Shown here: positions 43,048-52,606 of the stretch, piece by piece
How the letters are laid out: each line of letters begins with the position of its first letter
Numbering within the stretch: position 1 is the first letter of the stretch
Source of the DNA: Klenkia sesuvii
GTDB lineage: Bacteria; Actinomycetota; Actinomycetes; Mycobacteriales; Geodermatophilaceae
NCBI RefSeq assembly: GCF_037083825.1
Contig: NZ_JBAPLU010000009.1
Location: forward strand, 62,001 to 126,000
DNA: 64,000 nucleotides
Reading direction: 5' to 3'
The notes under the pieces: model-generated
Seen by the model: only the letters and a program-made list of their open reading frames with translations
Told to the model about the DNA's origin: nothing
The model's database searches: none
Position numbers and translations under genes: made by a program

Positions 43048-43168
43048 GTGGCCGCCTACCGGGTTAGCTGACGGGTTCGGGCGGGAAGTCGCCCTACCCC
43101 TGACGGTCAGGTGTGACCGGCAGCGGGATGCACCCCAGGACTGCGGTGGGTCCCCGGCTCGCCCGTGC
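43048..43168 (-). promoter_or_regulatory. ydaO-type c-di-AMP riboswitch
   Basis: On the minus strand, directly before the wall-protein gene, the leader contains GAGCCGGGGACCCACCGCA, then TGGGGTGCATCCCG, then GAACCCGTCAGCTAACCCGG and TAGGCGG. These elements and their order match the actinobacterial ydaO/c-di-AMP aptamer that precedes resuscitation factors and NlpC/P60 genes. Its 3' edge is about 25 bases from the ATG. Class assignment is from remembered consensus, not a model search. Confidence 0.75.
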
Positions 43169-43307
43169 GCTGGCGGGGCCAGCGGGCGACTCGACGGCGT
43201 CGCCCCTGCGGGACGACCAGCCCACGGTAGCCACCCGCACAGCCGCGGCCAAGGATCAGCGGCGGATTCGTCACGTGATGTCGTACGCACGTGACAGCAT
43301 CCGCGGC

Positions 43308-44627
43308 GTGAGCGAGACCCACCCCGCCGTCCGGGCGCTGCAGGAGCTGGTGCGGCACCCCACCGTCGCCGACCGCGACCCGGCCCGCACCGACCCCGCC
43401 CCGTTCGTGGCGCTGCGCGCGTCGCTGGCCGAGCACTTCCCGCTCCTGCACGGGCTGGAGCGGGTCGAGGTCGAACCGCACGCGCTGCTGGTGCGCTGGC
43501 CGGGCCGGTCCGCCGAGGGCCCCGTCGTCCTCATGGCCCACCTCGACGTGGTCCCCGCCGAGGGCCGGTGGACGCACCCTCCCTTCGGGGCCGAGGTCCA
43601 CGAGGGGGCGGTCTGGGGCCGCGGCACCCTCGACGACAAGGGCGCCGTCGTCGGCATCTGCGCGGCGGTGGAGTCGCTGCTGACCGAGGGGTTCGTGCCC
43701 GCCCGCGACGTGTGGTTGTCCTTCGGGTCCACCGAGGAGGTGTCCGGCACCACCGCGGCCGACGCGGTCGCCGAGCTGCGCCGCCGCGGGGTGCGGCCGT
43801 GGTTCGTGCTCGACGAGGGCGGCGCGGTGGCCGCCGAGGCCTTCCCCCTGGTGGCCGCACCGCTCGCGGTCGTCGGGGTCACCGAGAAGGGCGTGACGTC
43901 GGTCGAGCTCGTCGCCGAGGGCGCCGGCGGCCACGCCTCCACCCCGGCCCCCGGCGGCCCCACCGCGCGGCTGGCCCGCGCCATCACCGCACTGGAGGCC
44001 GCGCCGCTGCCCCTGCGCGCCCCGGCACCCACGCTGGAGCTGCTGCGCCGGCTCGGCCCGCACCTGCCGGCACCGCTGCGGCCGGTGCTCGCCCGGGCCG
44101 ACCGGCTGGCGCCGGTGCTCACCCGGGTGCTGCGGGCCGCCGGGGCCGAGGCGGCCGCGATGGTGCGGACGACGGTGGCGGTCACCACGCTGTCGGGGTC
44201 ACCCGCGCTCAACGTGGTCGCCTCCACCGCGCGTGCCGGGGTCAACCTGCGGGTGATGGTCGGCGACACCGTCGAGGAGGTGCTGGCGCACGTGCGCCGC
44301 ACCGTCGGCCCCGGCATCCGGCTCGAGGTCGTCGAGCGCAACGAGCCCAGCCCGGTCTCGCCCTGGGACGACGCCGCCTTCGCGCTGCTGGAGCGCATCA
44401 CCGGTGAGCTGTTCCCCGACGCCGTGCCCACGCCCTACGTGATGATGGCCGCCACCGACGCCCGCTTCTTCACCGGCCTGTGCGACCGGGTCTACCGGTT
44501 CACCCCGTTCCGCATGACCAAGGCCCAGCGGGCGACGATCCACGCGGCCGACGAGCACATCGGGGTGGCCGACCTGCTGGCCGGGGTCGACTGGTACCGC
44601 CGCCTGGTCCAGGAGCTGCCGGCATGA
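43308..44627 (+). CDS. M20-family metallopeptidase (PM20D1/carboxypeptidase-S-like)
   Basis: Dizinc hydrolase of 439 residues. Metal ligands: MAHLDVVP (His, Asp), GRGTLDDKG (Asp), FGSTEEVSG (catalytic and metal Glu), and a C-terminal His (TIHAADEHIG). The dimerisation domain in the middle is normal. Relatives hydrolyse dipeptides, N-acyl amino acids or amide conjugates. Start GTG 43308 is preferred, though ATG 43278 is possible. The stop overlaps the MFS start (ATGA), so peptidase and transporter are a pair. Confidence 0.9.
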   Translation: MSETHPAVRALQELVRHPTVADRDPARTDPAPFVALRASLAEHFPLLHGLERVEVEPHALLVRWPGRSAEGPVVLMAHLDVVPAEGRWTHPPFGAEVHEGAVWGRGTLDDKGAVVGICAAVESLLTEGFVPARDVWLSFGSTEEVSGTTAADAVAELRRRGVRPWFVLDEGGAVAAEAFPLVAAPLAVVGVTEKGVTSVELVAEGAGGHASTPAPGGPTARLARAITALEAAPLPLRAPAPTLELLRRLGPHLPAPLRPVLARADRLAPVLTRVLRAAGAEAAAMVRTTVAVTTLSGSPALNVVASTARAGVNLRVMVGDTVEEVLAHVRRTVGPGIRLEVVERNEPSPVSPWDDAAFALLERITGELFPDAVPTPYVMMAATDARFFTGLCDRVYRFTPFRMTKAQRATIHAADEHIGVADLLAGVDWYRRLVQELPA

Positions 44628-46057
44628 CCCGGGCCACCGCGCAGGCCCGGGCGCAGACGCTGTTCGCCGTCGTCGGTGCCCTGTCGGTGGTCGAGGTCGC
44701 CAGCGGGGTGCTGCAGGGCTTCTACACACCGGTGTTCTCCGACGTCGCCCGGGCGCTGGGCATCGGCGACGGCGACGTGAACTGGTTCGAGGCCGCGCAG
44801 CTGGTCGCCTCCGCCCTGCTGGTGCCGGTGCTGGCCCGGTTGGCCGACCTGCACGGGCACCGGCGGGTGCTGCTGGCCTCCACCGCCGTCACCGCGCTGG
44901 GCACCTGGGTGATGGCCGTGGCACCGGCCACCGGCCCGGCGGGGTTCGCCGTGTTCGTCGCCGGGTCGGCCCTGCAGGGCGCCTACGTCGTCTGGCTGCC
45001 GCTGGAGGTCGCGATCGTGCACCGGCGCGCGGCTGCCGACGACCACCGCACCCGCCGCGCGGCGGGTGTGCTGGTCGCCTTCCTGCAGCTCGGGGTGCTG
45101 GCCGGGGCGCTGTCCAGCGGTGCGCTGGTCACCGTGCTGCCGGTGCCCGTGCTGCTCGCCCTGCCGGCGCTCGTGGTCACCGTCTGCCTGGCGGTGGTGT
45201 GGTGGGGCGTCGAGCCCGACGCCGTGCGGGTGCCGGGGCGGTTGGACCTGCCCGGGCTCGGCCTGCTGACCACCGCCCTGCTGCTGGTGATGGGCGGGCT
45301 GGTAGCGGTGCGGGTGCTGGGCCCGGGCTCGGCCCTGCCCTGGCTGCTGGTGCTGGCCGGCCTGGCCGCCGGGTGGCTGCTGGTACGGGTGGAGGCCCGG
45401 CAGCCCGAGCCGTTGCTCGACGTCCCCGTGCTGACCGCGCCGGGGCAGTGGCCGGTGCAGGCCACCGCCTTCCTGTCCGGCATGTCGGTGCTGGGGGCGC
45501 AGATCCCGCTGTCGACCTTCGCCCGGGCCGACCCGGCGGTCACCGGCTACGGCCTGGGGGCGAGCGCGTCGTTCGTGTCGGTGCTGATCGGCCTCTACGT
45601 GCTCACGCTGCTGACCGGCGCCCTGCTGCTGCCGGTGCTCTCGCGGTGGCTGGGCGGGCGCCGCGCGATGGCGGCCGGCGCGGCCACCGTGGCGGTGGGG
45701 TACGCGCTGTGGTTGCCGTTCCACGACACCGCGGCCCAGGCGTTGACCAACATGGCGGTGGCCGGCGTCGGGTCGGGTCTGCTGGTGGCCGCGCTGCCGG
45801 CCGCGGCGGTCGCCGCCGCCCCCGCCGACCGCACCGGGTTCGCGGCCGGGATGACCAACAGCACGAAGACCGTCGGCGGCGCGATCGCCTCGGCCGTGTT
45901 CGCTGTGTCGTTGGCCTCCACCGGCGGCATCGACGACCCCGCGGCCGGCTCGGCCCCGCTGTCGGGCTACCTCGCCGTGTGGAGCGTCTGCGCCGCCGCC
46001 GCAGCGCTGGCCGCAGTCATCCTGCTGAGCGCCCGCCCCGCCGTCCCGGGACATTGA
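44624..46057 (+). CDS. MFS transporter (DHA2/EmrB-like)
   Basis: Major-facilitator protein of 477 residues with about 14 helices. The loop 2-3 motif is LARLADLHGHRRVLL, a degenerate motif A. VFSDVARALGIGDGDVNWFE and the extra central helices point to the drug-efflux or related group. Coupled to the M20 peptidase by a four-base overlap, it may export or import the compound that the peptidase cleaves. The substrate is unknown. Confidence 0.88.
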   Translation: MTRATAQARAQTLFAVVGALSVVEVASGVLQGFYTPVFSDVARALGIGDGDVNWFEAAQLVASALLVPVLARLADLHGHRRVLLASTAVTALGTWVMAVAPATGPAGFAVFVAGSALQGAYVVWLPLEVAIVHRRAAADDHRTRRAAGVLVAFLQLGVLAGALSSGALVTVLPVPVLLALPALVVTVCLAVVWWGVEPDAVRVPGRLDLPGLGLLTTALLLVMGGLVAVRVLGPGSALPWLLVLAGLAAGWLLVRVEARQPEPLLDVPVLTAPGQWPVQATAFLSGMSVLGAQIPLSTFARADPAVTGYGLGASASFVSVLIGLYVLTLLTGALLLPVLSRWLGGRRAMAAGAATVAVGYALWLPFHDTAAQALTNMAVAGVGSGLLVAALPAAAVAAAPADRTGFAAGMTNSTKTVGGAIASAVFAVSLASTGGIDDPAAGSAPLSGYLAVWSVCAAAAALAAVILLSARPAVPGH

Positions 46058-46134
46058 TCAGGGGGTGCACGGAAGTCCTTCCTCCTCCGCCAGATGTGGT
46101 GGAGGAGGACAGACCTTCGTGCACCCCCCTGATC
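46056..46134. terminator. 79-bp near-perfect palindrome between convergent genes
   Basis: Outer arms GATCAGGGGGTGCACGGAAG and CTTCGTGCACCCCCCTGATC pair with one bulge. Inner arms TCCTCCTCCGCC and GGTGGAGGAGGA pair with one G-T. The stem begins inside the MFS stop and ends 22 bp before the sigma-factor stop. It is far longer than a normal terminator and could be a dispersed palindromic element acting as one. Confidence 0.7.
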
Positions 46135-46156
46135 GACGCTGGGCGCGCGAGTGCGA

Positions 46157-47326
46157 CTAGTCGAGGTAGTCGCGCAGCACCTGGGAGCGCGACGGGTGCC
46201 GGAGCTTGCTCATCGTCTTGGACTCGATCTGGCGGATCCGCTCGCGGGTCACGCCGTAGACCTGGCCGATCTCGTCCAGGGTCCGCGGGGTGCCGTCGGA
46301 GAGGCCGAACCGCAGCCGCACCACGCCGGCCTCGCGCTCGCTGAGGGTCTGCAGCACCGAGGTGAGCTGCTCCTGCATGAAGCCGTAGGACACGGCCTCG
46401 ACGGCGACGACGGCCTCGGAGTCCTCGATGAAGTCACCGAGCTGGCTGTCGCCCTCGTCGCCGATGGTCTGGTCGAGGCTGATGGGCTCCCGGGCGTACT
46501 GCTGGATCTCCAGCACCTTGTCCGGGGTGATGTCCATCTCCTTGGCCAGCTCCTCCGGGGTGGCCTCCCGGCCCAGCTCCTGGAGCAGCTCGCGCTGGAT
46601 GCGACCCAGCTTGTTGATGACCTCGACCATGTGCACCGGGATGCGGATGGTGCGCGCCTGGTCGGCCATCGCCCGGGTGATCGCCTGCCGGATCCACCAC
46701 GTGGCGTAGGTCGAGAACTTGAAGCCCTTGGTGTAGTCGAACTTCTCCACCGCGCGGATCAGGCCCAGGTTGCCCTCCTGGATCAGGTCCAGGAAGGCCA
46801 TGCCGCGGCCGGTGTAGCGCTTGGCCAGCGACACGACGAGGCGGAGGTTGGCCTCCAGCAGGTGCGTCTTGGCCCGCTCGCCGTCGCGGACCACCCAGTT
46901 GAGGTCGCGGCGCATGGTGGGCGTGAACTTGGCGTCGGTGTCGGCCAGCTTGTGCGCGGCGTACAGCCCGGCCTCGACCCGGCGGGCCAGGTCGACCTCC
47001 TGCTCGGCGGTCAGCAGCGCGACCCGGCCGATCAGCTTGAGGTAGGCGCGCACCGCATCGGTCGAGGTGGCCAGCTCGGCGTCCTTGCGGGCCTTCTGCA
47101 GGGCGAGCGACTCCTCCTCGTCCCACTCGAAGGAGCCGGCGGCGGCAGCGGGGACCGCCGGCTCGTCGGCGATGTCGGCGTCGTCGTCGAGGTCCACCTC
47201 GGCGTCGGCGTCGGGCGCGGGCGCGATCTGCACGGTCTCCGCGTCGGCCGAGCGGGCCTTGCGGGCGCCGGCGGCGGCCTTCTTGCGCGGGGTCTTGGCG
47301 GTGCTGTCGGCGACTGTCGTGCTCAT
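46157..47326 (-). CDS. sigA: Principal RNA polymerase sigma factor
   Basis: Sigma-70 group 1 factor of 389 residues, short because region 1.1 is reduced to an acidic/basic linker. Region 1.2 begins TDAVRAYLKLIGRVALLT; 2.1-2.4 include NLRLVVSLAKRYTGRGMAFL, GLIRAVEKFDYTKGFKFSTY and ATWWIRQAITRAM; region 3 QARTIRIPVHMVEVINKL; region 4.2 TLDEIGQVYGVTRERIRQIE. The ATG at 47326 follows AGGAG. It is an essential gene, so this part of the window is core chromosome. Confidence 0.95.
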   Translation of the reverse strand: MSTTVADSTAKTPRKKAAAGARKARSADAETVQIAPAPDADAEVDLDDDADIADEPAVPAAAAGSFEWDEEESLALQKARKDAELATSTDAVRAYLKLIGRVALLTAEQEVDLARRVEAGLYAAHKLADTDAKFTPTMRRDLNWVVRDGERAKTHLLEANLRLVVSLAKRYTGRGMAFLDLIQEGNLGLIRAVEKFDYTKGFKFSTYATWWIRQAITRAMADQARTIRIPVHMVEVINKLGRIQRELLQELGREATPEELAKEMDITPDKVLEIQQYAREPISLDQTIGDEGDSQLGDFIEDSEAVVAVEAVSYGFMQEQLTSVLQTLSEREAGVVRLRFGLSDGTPRTLDEIGQVYGVTRERIRQIESKTMSKLRHPSRSQVLRDYLD

Positions 47327-47431
47327 CTCGCCTCTCCTGAGGATGTCGTGCGGCGTCGCGAGGGCGCGGGGCCCTGGCGGAGAGGCCACCCACGAAGGGG
47401 CAGCTCAGGCCGCCCACGGTGAGGGACGGGG

Positions 47432-47474
47432 GTCGGAGGCCGGGCGCGGCGACGCATCGGCCTCCGACATTCTA
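47432..47474 (-). promoter_or_regulatory. sigA promoter -10 with adjoining inverted repeat
   Basis: On the minus strand TAGAAT (47469-47474) is a good -10 hexamer, about 140 bases before the ATG. Immediately downstream lies GTCGGAGGCC ... GGCCTCCGAC with perfect 10-bp arms and a 17-base loop (47432-47468). It would be at the transcription start or form a 5' hairpin. No clear -35 is seen. Confidence 0.5.
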
Positions 47475-47554
47475 ATCCGTCCGGGCTCGGAGGGGGGCGG
47501 CGCCCGTTACCCCGGCGGGGGAATTCCACACACCGGCTCCCACCTGCCCCTCCC

Positions 47555-48565
<1,011 letters not shown>

Positions 48566-48581
48566 GGGGAGCAGCGAACCC

Positions 48582-48599
48582 CTTCGAGCGCGCTCGAAG
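48582..48599. promoter_or_regulatory. MerR-type operator palindrome
   Basis: CTTCGAGCGCGCTCGAAG is an 18-bp perfect palindrome filling the gap between the MerR gene stop (48600) and the reductase start (48565). MerR regulators bind such dyads within the target promoter. With the start codon only 17 bp away, the transcript would be almost leaderless. Confidence 0.7.
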
Positions 48600-48971
48600 T
48601 CAAGCCGAGCGCTCGTAAATCCCGATCTTGTGGTCGATGGCGGCCAGGTGCGCCGCGGTCTCGTCGAGTTCGCGCTGCACCCGGGCCCGGTGGGTGCGCA
48701 GCAGCTGCAGCCGCTCGGGCTCGGTGCCGGCGCCGGACCGCACCAGCGCGGCGTAGCGCTTGACGTCGCGGATGGGCATGCCGGTGGCCCGCAGCCGGCT
48801 CACCACCACGATCCAGTCCAGGTCCCGCTCGGTGTAGCGACGTCGCCCGCCGGCGTCGCGGTCGACGTCGCCCAGCAGCAGCCCGTCGCGCTCGTAGTAC
48901 CGCAGGGTGTGGGCGCTGAGGCCGGTGCGCTCGACGACCTCGGCGATGCCGAGTACGGGGACGGTGGTCAC
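48600..48971 (-). CDS. MerR-family regulator
   Basis: 123 residues. The N-terminal winged helix is LGIAEVVERTGLSAHTLRYY followed by ERDGLL and GGRRRYTERDLDWI, then a dimerisation helix (LLRTHRARVQRELDETAAHL). There are no metal-binding Cys residues at the C-terminus, so it probably senses an organic or oxidant signal. GTG at 48971. It is divergent from the thioesterase gene (35-bp gap) and upstream of its likely target, the aldo/keto reductase. Confidence 0.92.
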   Translation of the reverse strand: MTTVPVLGIAEVVERTGLSAHTLRYYERDGLLLGDVDRDAGGRRRYTERDLDWIVVVSRLRATGMPIRDVKRYAALVRSGAGTEPERLQLLRTHRARVQRELDETAAHLAAIDHKIGIYERSA

Positions 48972-49005
48972 GGCCCCCAGTGTGGCCCGGGGCAGGATCG
49001 GGTGC

Positions 49006-49782
49006 GTGGCGTACTTCGAACGGCTGACCAGCACCCCCGACGGCGGCGGGAGGTTCCGCGCGACGCCGCACACCGGGGGCGGGTGGAACCCGGCCGAGCA
49101 GCACATCGCCCCCACCGTCGGGCTGGTGGCGCACAGCCTGCAGCGGGCCTCCGCCGGGGCGCCGGTGCAGCGGCTCGCGGTGGAGATCCTCGGCACGATC
49201 GGCATCGACGAGGTCGAGGTCCAGGTGGCCACCGTGCGGCCGGGTCGCACCATCGAGCTGGTCGAGGCGACGGTCGCGTGGGCCGGCCGCGACGTCGTGC
49301 GGGCGCGGGCCTGGCGGTTGGCCGGGTCCGACACCACCGAGGTCGCGGCGTCCGCCGAGCCGGCACTGCCCGCCCGCGAGGAGCTCGCCCCCTGGGACAT
49401 GAGCACCGCGTGGCCCGGTGGCTACATCGCCTCGCTGGAGGTGCGGCACCGCGACGCGGGCCCGGGCCGGGCGCAGGCGTGGTTGCGGGCCCGCCAGGAG
49501 CTGCTGGACGACGAGGAGGTCACCGACCTCACCCGCACCCTGCTGCTGGCCGACACCGCGAACGGCCTCGTGCAGGGGCCTGGCCGGCGCGGGTGGTTCT
49601 ACCCCAACGTCGAGCTGACGGTGCACCTGTTCCGGGCGCCGGTGGGTGCGTGGGTGGGCATGGACACCTCGGTCAGCTGGGGCCCCGGCGGTCACGGGCT
49701 GACCGCCACCGTGCTGCACGACGAGGCCGGCCCGGTCGGCCGGGTGTCCCAGTCGTGCACCCTGCGCCGCGGGCCGGGCTGA
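49006..49782 (+). CDS. Acyl-CoA thioesterase (hot-dog, TesB-like)
   Basis: 258 residues with two hot-dog halves. N-terminal half: ATPHTGGGWNPAEQHIAPTV, then LVAHSLQRAS and QRLAVEILGTIGIDEVEVQV. C-terminal half: LLLADTANGLVQGPGR and FYPNVELTVHLFRAPVGAWV with MDTSVSWGPGGHGLTATVLH. It is the thioesterase-family layout common in actinobacteria and acts on acyl-CoA substrates. It is followed six bases after its stop by an SDR gene, so the two form an operon. Confidence 0.85.
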   Translation: MAYFERLTSTPDGGGRFRATPHTGGGWNPAEQHIAPTVGLVAHSLQRASAGAPVQRLAVEILGTIGIDEVEVQVATVRPGRTIELVEATVAWAGRDVVRARAWRLAGSDTTEVAASAEPALPAREELAPWDMSTAWPGGYIASLEVRHRDAGPGRAQAWLRARQELLDDEEVTDLTRTLLLADTANGLVQGPGRRGWFYPNVELTVHLFRAPVGAWVGMDTSVSWGPGGHGLTATVLHDEAGPVGRVSQSCTLRRGPG

Positions 49783-49788
49783 GCCAGG

Positions 49789-50751
49789 ATGTCCGGCGTG
49801 CCCGCGCTGACCCGCCTCGCCGATGCCCTGCTCGATCGCGCCGTCGTCCCCGGCTACAGCAAGCTCGGCCCGGCCCTGCGGCGCCGGTGGTGGCCGGCGG
49901 ACCCGGTGCGCGGGTCGATGCGGGGGCGGCGCGTGCTGGTCACCGGGGCCACGTCGGGCATCGGGACGGCGATCGCCGAGGAGCTGCTCACGCTGGGCGC
50001 CACCGTGCACGTGCTCGGTCGCGACCGCACCAGGACCGACGACCTGGTGGCCCGGCTGACCCGCGAGCGCCCGGGCGCCCAGCTGCACGCCGAGGTGTGC
50101 GACGTCGGCGACCTGGACGCCGTCCGGGCGTGGGCGGCCGACTTCACGAGTCGGGTGGCGGACCTGCACGGCCTGGTGCACAACGCCGGCGCCCTGCCGG
50201 CGCAGCGGTCGGAGACCGCCCAGGGCCACGAGCTGACCCTGGCCGTGCACGTGCTCGGCCCGCACCTGATGACCGCGCTGCTGGCCGACACCCTGGCCGC
50301 GGACGCGGCGGTGGTGTGGATGTCCTCGGGGGGCATGTACGGCGCCGGGCTGCGCGACGACGACCTCGAGTTCACCGACGGCGAGTACAGCGGCGTGCGC
50401 GCCTACGCCCGCACCAAGCGCATGCAGGTGGTGCTGGCCGCCGAGTGGGCGCGCCGCCTGCGCGGGCGGCACGTGTACTCCACCCACCCCGGCTGGGTGG
50501 CCACCGACGGCGTCACGACGTCCATCCCGGCGTTCGGGAAGCTCATGGCACCGCTGCTGCGCACCCCCGCCGACGGGGCCGACACCACGGTGTGGCTGGT
50601 GGCCACCCGCCCGCCGTCCCGCCCGCCGCACTTCTGGCACGACCGGGCACAACGGCCCTCCACCCTGGGCTGGGAGCGCGGCCAGGACCCGGGCACCGTG
50701 CGGCGGTTCCTCACCGCGGTCGACGACCTCGCGGGGGTCAGCGGGTCCTGA
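49789..50751 (+). CDS. SDR-family oxidoreductase (retinol-dehydrogenase/DHRS-like)
   Basis: 320 residues with a 45-residue N-terminal extension before the fold. Motifs: VLVTGATSGIGTAIAEELL, HNAGALPAQ, and Ser-Tyr-Lys in WMSSGGMYGAG and GVRAYARTKRMQ. It likely acts on lipid or fatty alcohol/aldehyde substrates, as related human DHRS and plant enzymes do. It is cotranscribed with the thioesterase, consistent with lipid metabolism. ATG start at 49789 just after the previous stop. Confidence 0.88.
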   Translation: MSGVPALTRLADALLDRAVVPGYSKLGPALRRRWWPADPVRGSMRGRRVLVTGATSGIGTAIAEELLTLGATVHVLGRDRTRTDDLVARLTRERPGAQLHAEVCDVGDLDAVRAWAADFTSRVADLHGLVHNAGALPAQRSETAQGHELTLAVHVLGPHLMTALLADTLAADAAVVWMSSGGMYGAGLRDDDLEFTDGEYSGVRAYARTKRMQVVLAAEWARRLRGRHVYSTHPGWVATDGVTTSIPAFGKLMAPLLRTPADGADTTVWLVATRPPSRPPHFWHDRAQRPSTLGWERGQDPGTVRRFLTAVDDLAGVSGS

Positions 50752-50787
50752 GCGGCCCCCCGACCGGTCGACCGCGACCGGAGGGGG

Positions 50788-50931
50788 TCACCACCGCGCC
50801 GACCACCGGTGCCCGCAGCCACGGCACAGCAGGCGCGCCCACCACCCGTCCGCCTCCGTCGACGGGGTGACGTCGGTGAGGTCCCGGCCGCCGCACGCCG
50901 GGCAGTGCAGCAGCACCGCCAGCGCGCTCAC
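50788..50931 (-). CDS. Small zinc-ribbon protein
   Basis: A 47-residue protein with CPACGGRDLTDV and LCRGCGHRW, a Cys4 zinc ribbon like those of small actinobacterial regulators or RNA-binding proteins. GTG at 50931 is chosen because sequence before it has no fold. A longer start at GTG 51051 (87 residues) is possible. Function is unknown. Confidence 0.55.
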   Translation of the reverse strand: MSALAVLLHCPACGGRDLTDVTPSTEADGWWARLLCRGCGHRWSARW

Positions 50932-51108
50932 CGCCGCCCCCCGGAGGTCGGCCGGGGACCGGCGGCGGCCGTCCGCGAACGCCGGGGACGTCGAGCTGCG
51001 CGTGTGATGGCCATGCACCACTCTGTCCCGCCCGGCCCGCGGCAGGACCACCGACGCACCGCACGGGATGATCGTGACCAGATCGATGCGCGCGCTGACG
51101 GTGGGTGA

Positions 51109-52554
51109 TCAGCGGTAGACCCGGTCGACCTCGCGGAAGGCACCCAGGGCGTGGTCGGTGCGGAAGTGCTCGTGGTCGGCGCGCAGCCGGTCGAGGGCCT
51201 CGACGGCGAAGCCGAGCACGTCGTCGACGAAGAGGTCGCGGGCGCCGATCGCCGCGATCACGTCGGGTTCGACGTCGTGGTCGACCAGGCCCGCCTCGTC
51301 CGACAGTGCGTGCGCCTGGGCCAGCACGCCACCGCAGATACGGGCGTAGTCCACCCACTGGCCCTTGGAGAGGTCCTCCAGGTCGACGTCGTTCTTGTAG
51401 GGCGACCGCTCGCGCACCATGAAGCTGGTGCCGTCGAGGTCGACGGCCCCGAAGAACGCGTCGCCGCCGACCAGCTGCACCCGCTGGGCGTGCTTGACCC
51501 GGTCGGCCTCGCCCACCAGCTCGATGGGCGAGGGCGGGACCAACCCGCGCAGCGCCGAGCGGCGGGCCTGCTTGAACTCCAGGACGACGTCGTCGGTGCC
51601 GTCGGCGGCCGGCCCCTCGATGAGCACGTAGTAGCGCTCCAGGCCCAGGGAGGCCACCCCCTGCCCGTGCCGCAGGCACACGTCCTTGACCCGCATGCCG
51701 CCGGCCCGGGCCGGCGGCTGCAGGTCGTTGACCTCGACGTAGCGGTCGACGAGGGCCTGGAACTCGGCGACCCGGGCGCTCACCGGCTCCAGCCTGCGGG
51801 AGCTGTGGAACCGCCGACCGGTCTCGTCGAGGTACTTCTTCGCGAGCCACTTCTCCCGGGACCGCGACGCCGATTCCTGCAGGACCTCCGCGATCAAGGG
51901 CGGGGCGTCGGCGAGGCCCATCTGGCCCGCGGTCTCGTCCAGGTCGCCGGCGTAGCGGTGCATGGCATCGACGTAGCCGTCCAGGAAGGCGCGCGCGGTG
52001 CGCTCCTGGGTACCCCGGCCGTAGCCGCCGGCCTCGGCGACGCCGACCAGGAAACCGACCGCACCGCGCTTGAGGTCCCAGGTGAAGGGGGCGTAGAAGG
52101 CCTCGTCGAAGTCGTCGACCCCGAAGACCGGTGCGTTGTCGGCGTTGGGCATGACCCCGAAGTTGTCCGGGTGCACGTCGCCGAGGGTCAGCACCGTGGG
52201 CATCCAGGAGTCCTCGCCGGCCAGGTCCCGGTAGAACAGCAGGCACGACCCCCGGAAGAACGCGAACAACGAGTCGGCCAGCAGGTCGAACTTGCGCCCG
52301 GCGTCGACGACGCCGGTGACGATCCGGTTCTGGTGGTCCTCGCGGACGGTCTGCCGCACGTGGATGCGCCGGTCGTGGCCGGTCAGCATCCGGGGCAGCA
52401 GCACCATCGCTCCCTCGCCGCGGGCGCGGGCGAGCTCGGCGAAGGCCTCGGTGCGCGACCCGACGGCGACGGCGCCACCGGCCTCGTCGGTGGACGCGCC
52501 CGGGCCCCGGGTGCGGGCGCGGGGGGTCGTGGTGCGGGTGCGGGCGGCGCTCAT
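51109..52554 (-). CDS. DUF2252-domain protein
   Basis: 481 residues. The kinase-like/phosphotransferase-like fold of this family is visible: TLGDVHPDNFGVM (catalytic-loop-like), PVFGVDDFDEAFYAPFTWDL (metal-like Asp), and RVKDVCLRHGQGVASLGLERYYVL with KQARRSAL. The first 60 residues are basic and disordered. The family's activity is not established. It stands between the zinc-ribbon gene and IclR, on the same strand as both. Confidence 0.9.
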   Translation of the reverse strand: MSAARTRTTTPRARTRGPGASTDEAGGAVAVGSRTEAFAELARARGEGAMVLLPRMLTGHDRRIHVRQTVREDHQNRIVTGVVDAGRKFDLLADSLFAFFRGSCLLFYRDLAGEDSWMPTVLTLGDVHPDNFGVMPNADNAPVFGVDDFDEAFYAPFTWDLKRGAVGFLVGVAEAGGYGRGTQERTARAFLDGYVDAMHRYAGDLDETAGQMGLADAPPLIAEVLQESASRSREKWLAKKYLDETGRRFHSSRRLEPVSARVAEFQALVDRYVEVNDLQPPARAGGMRVKDVCLRHGQGVASLGLERYYVLIEGPAADGTDDVVLEFKQARRSALRGLVPPSPIELVGEADRVKHAQRVQLVGGDAFFGAVDLDGTSFMVRERSPYKNDVDLEDLSKGQWVDYARICGGVLAQAHALSDEAGLVDHDVEPDVIAAIGARDLFVDDVLGFAVEALDRLRADHEHFRTDHALGAFREVDRVYR

Positions 52555-52606
52555 GCCCGGCACCTTCGCACCCCCGCCCGCGCTCGGCAGGGCGGACCGG
52601 GCGGTC

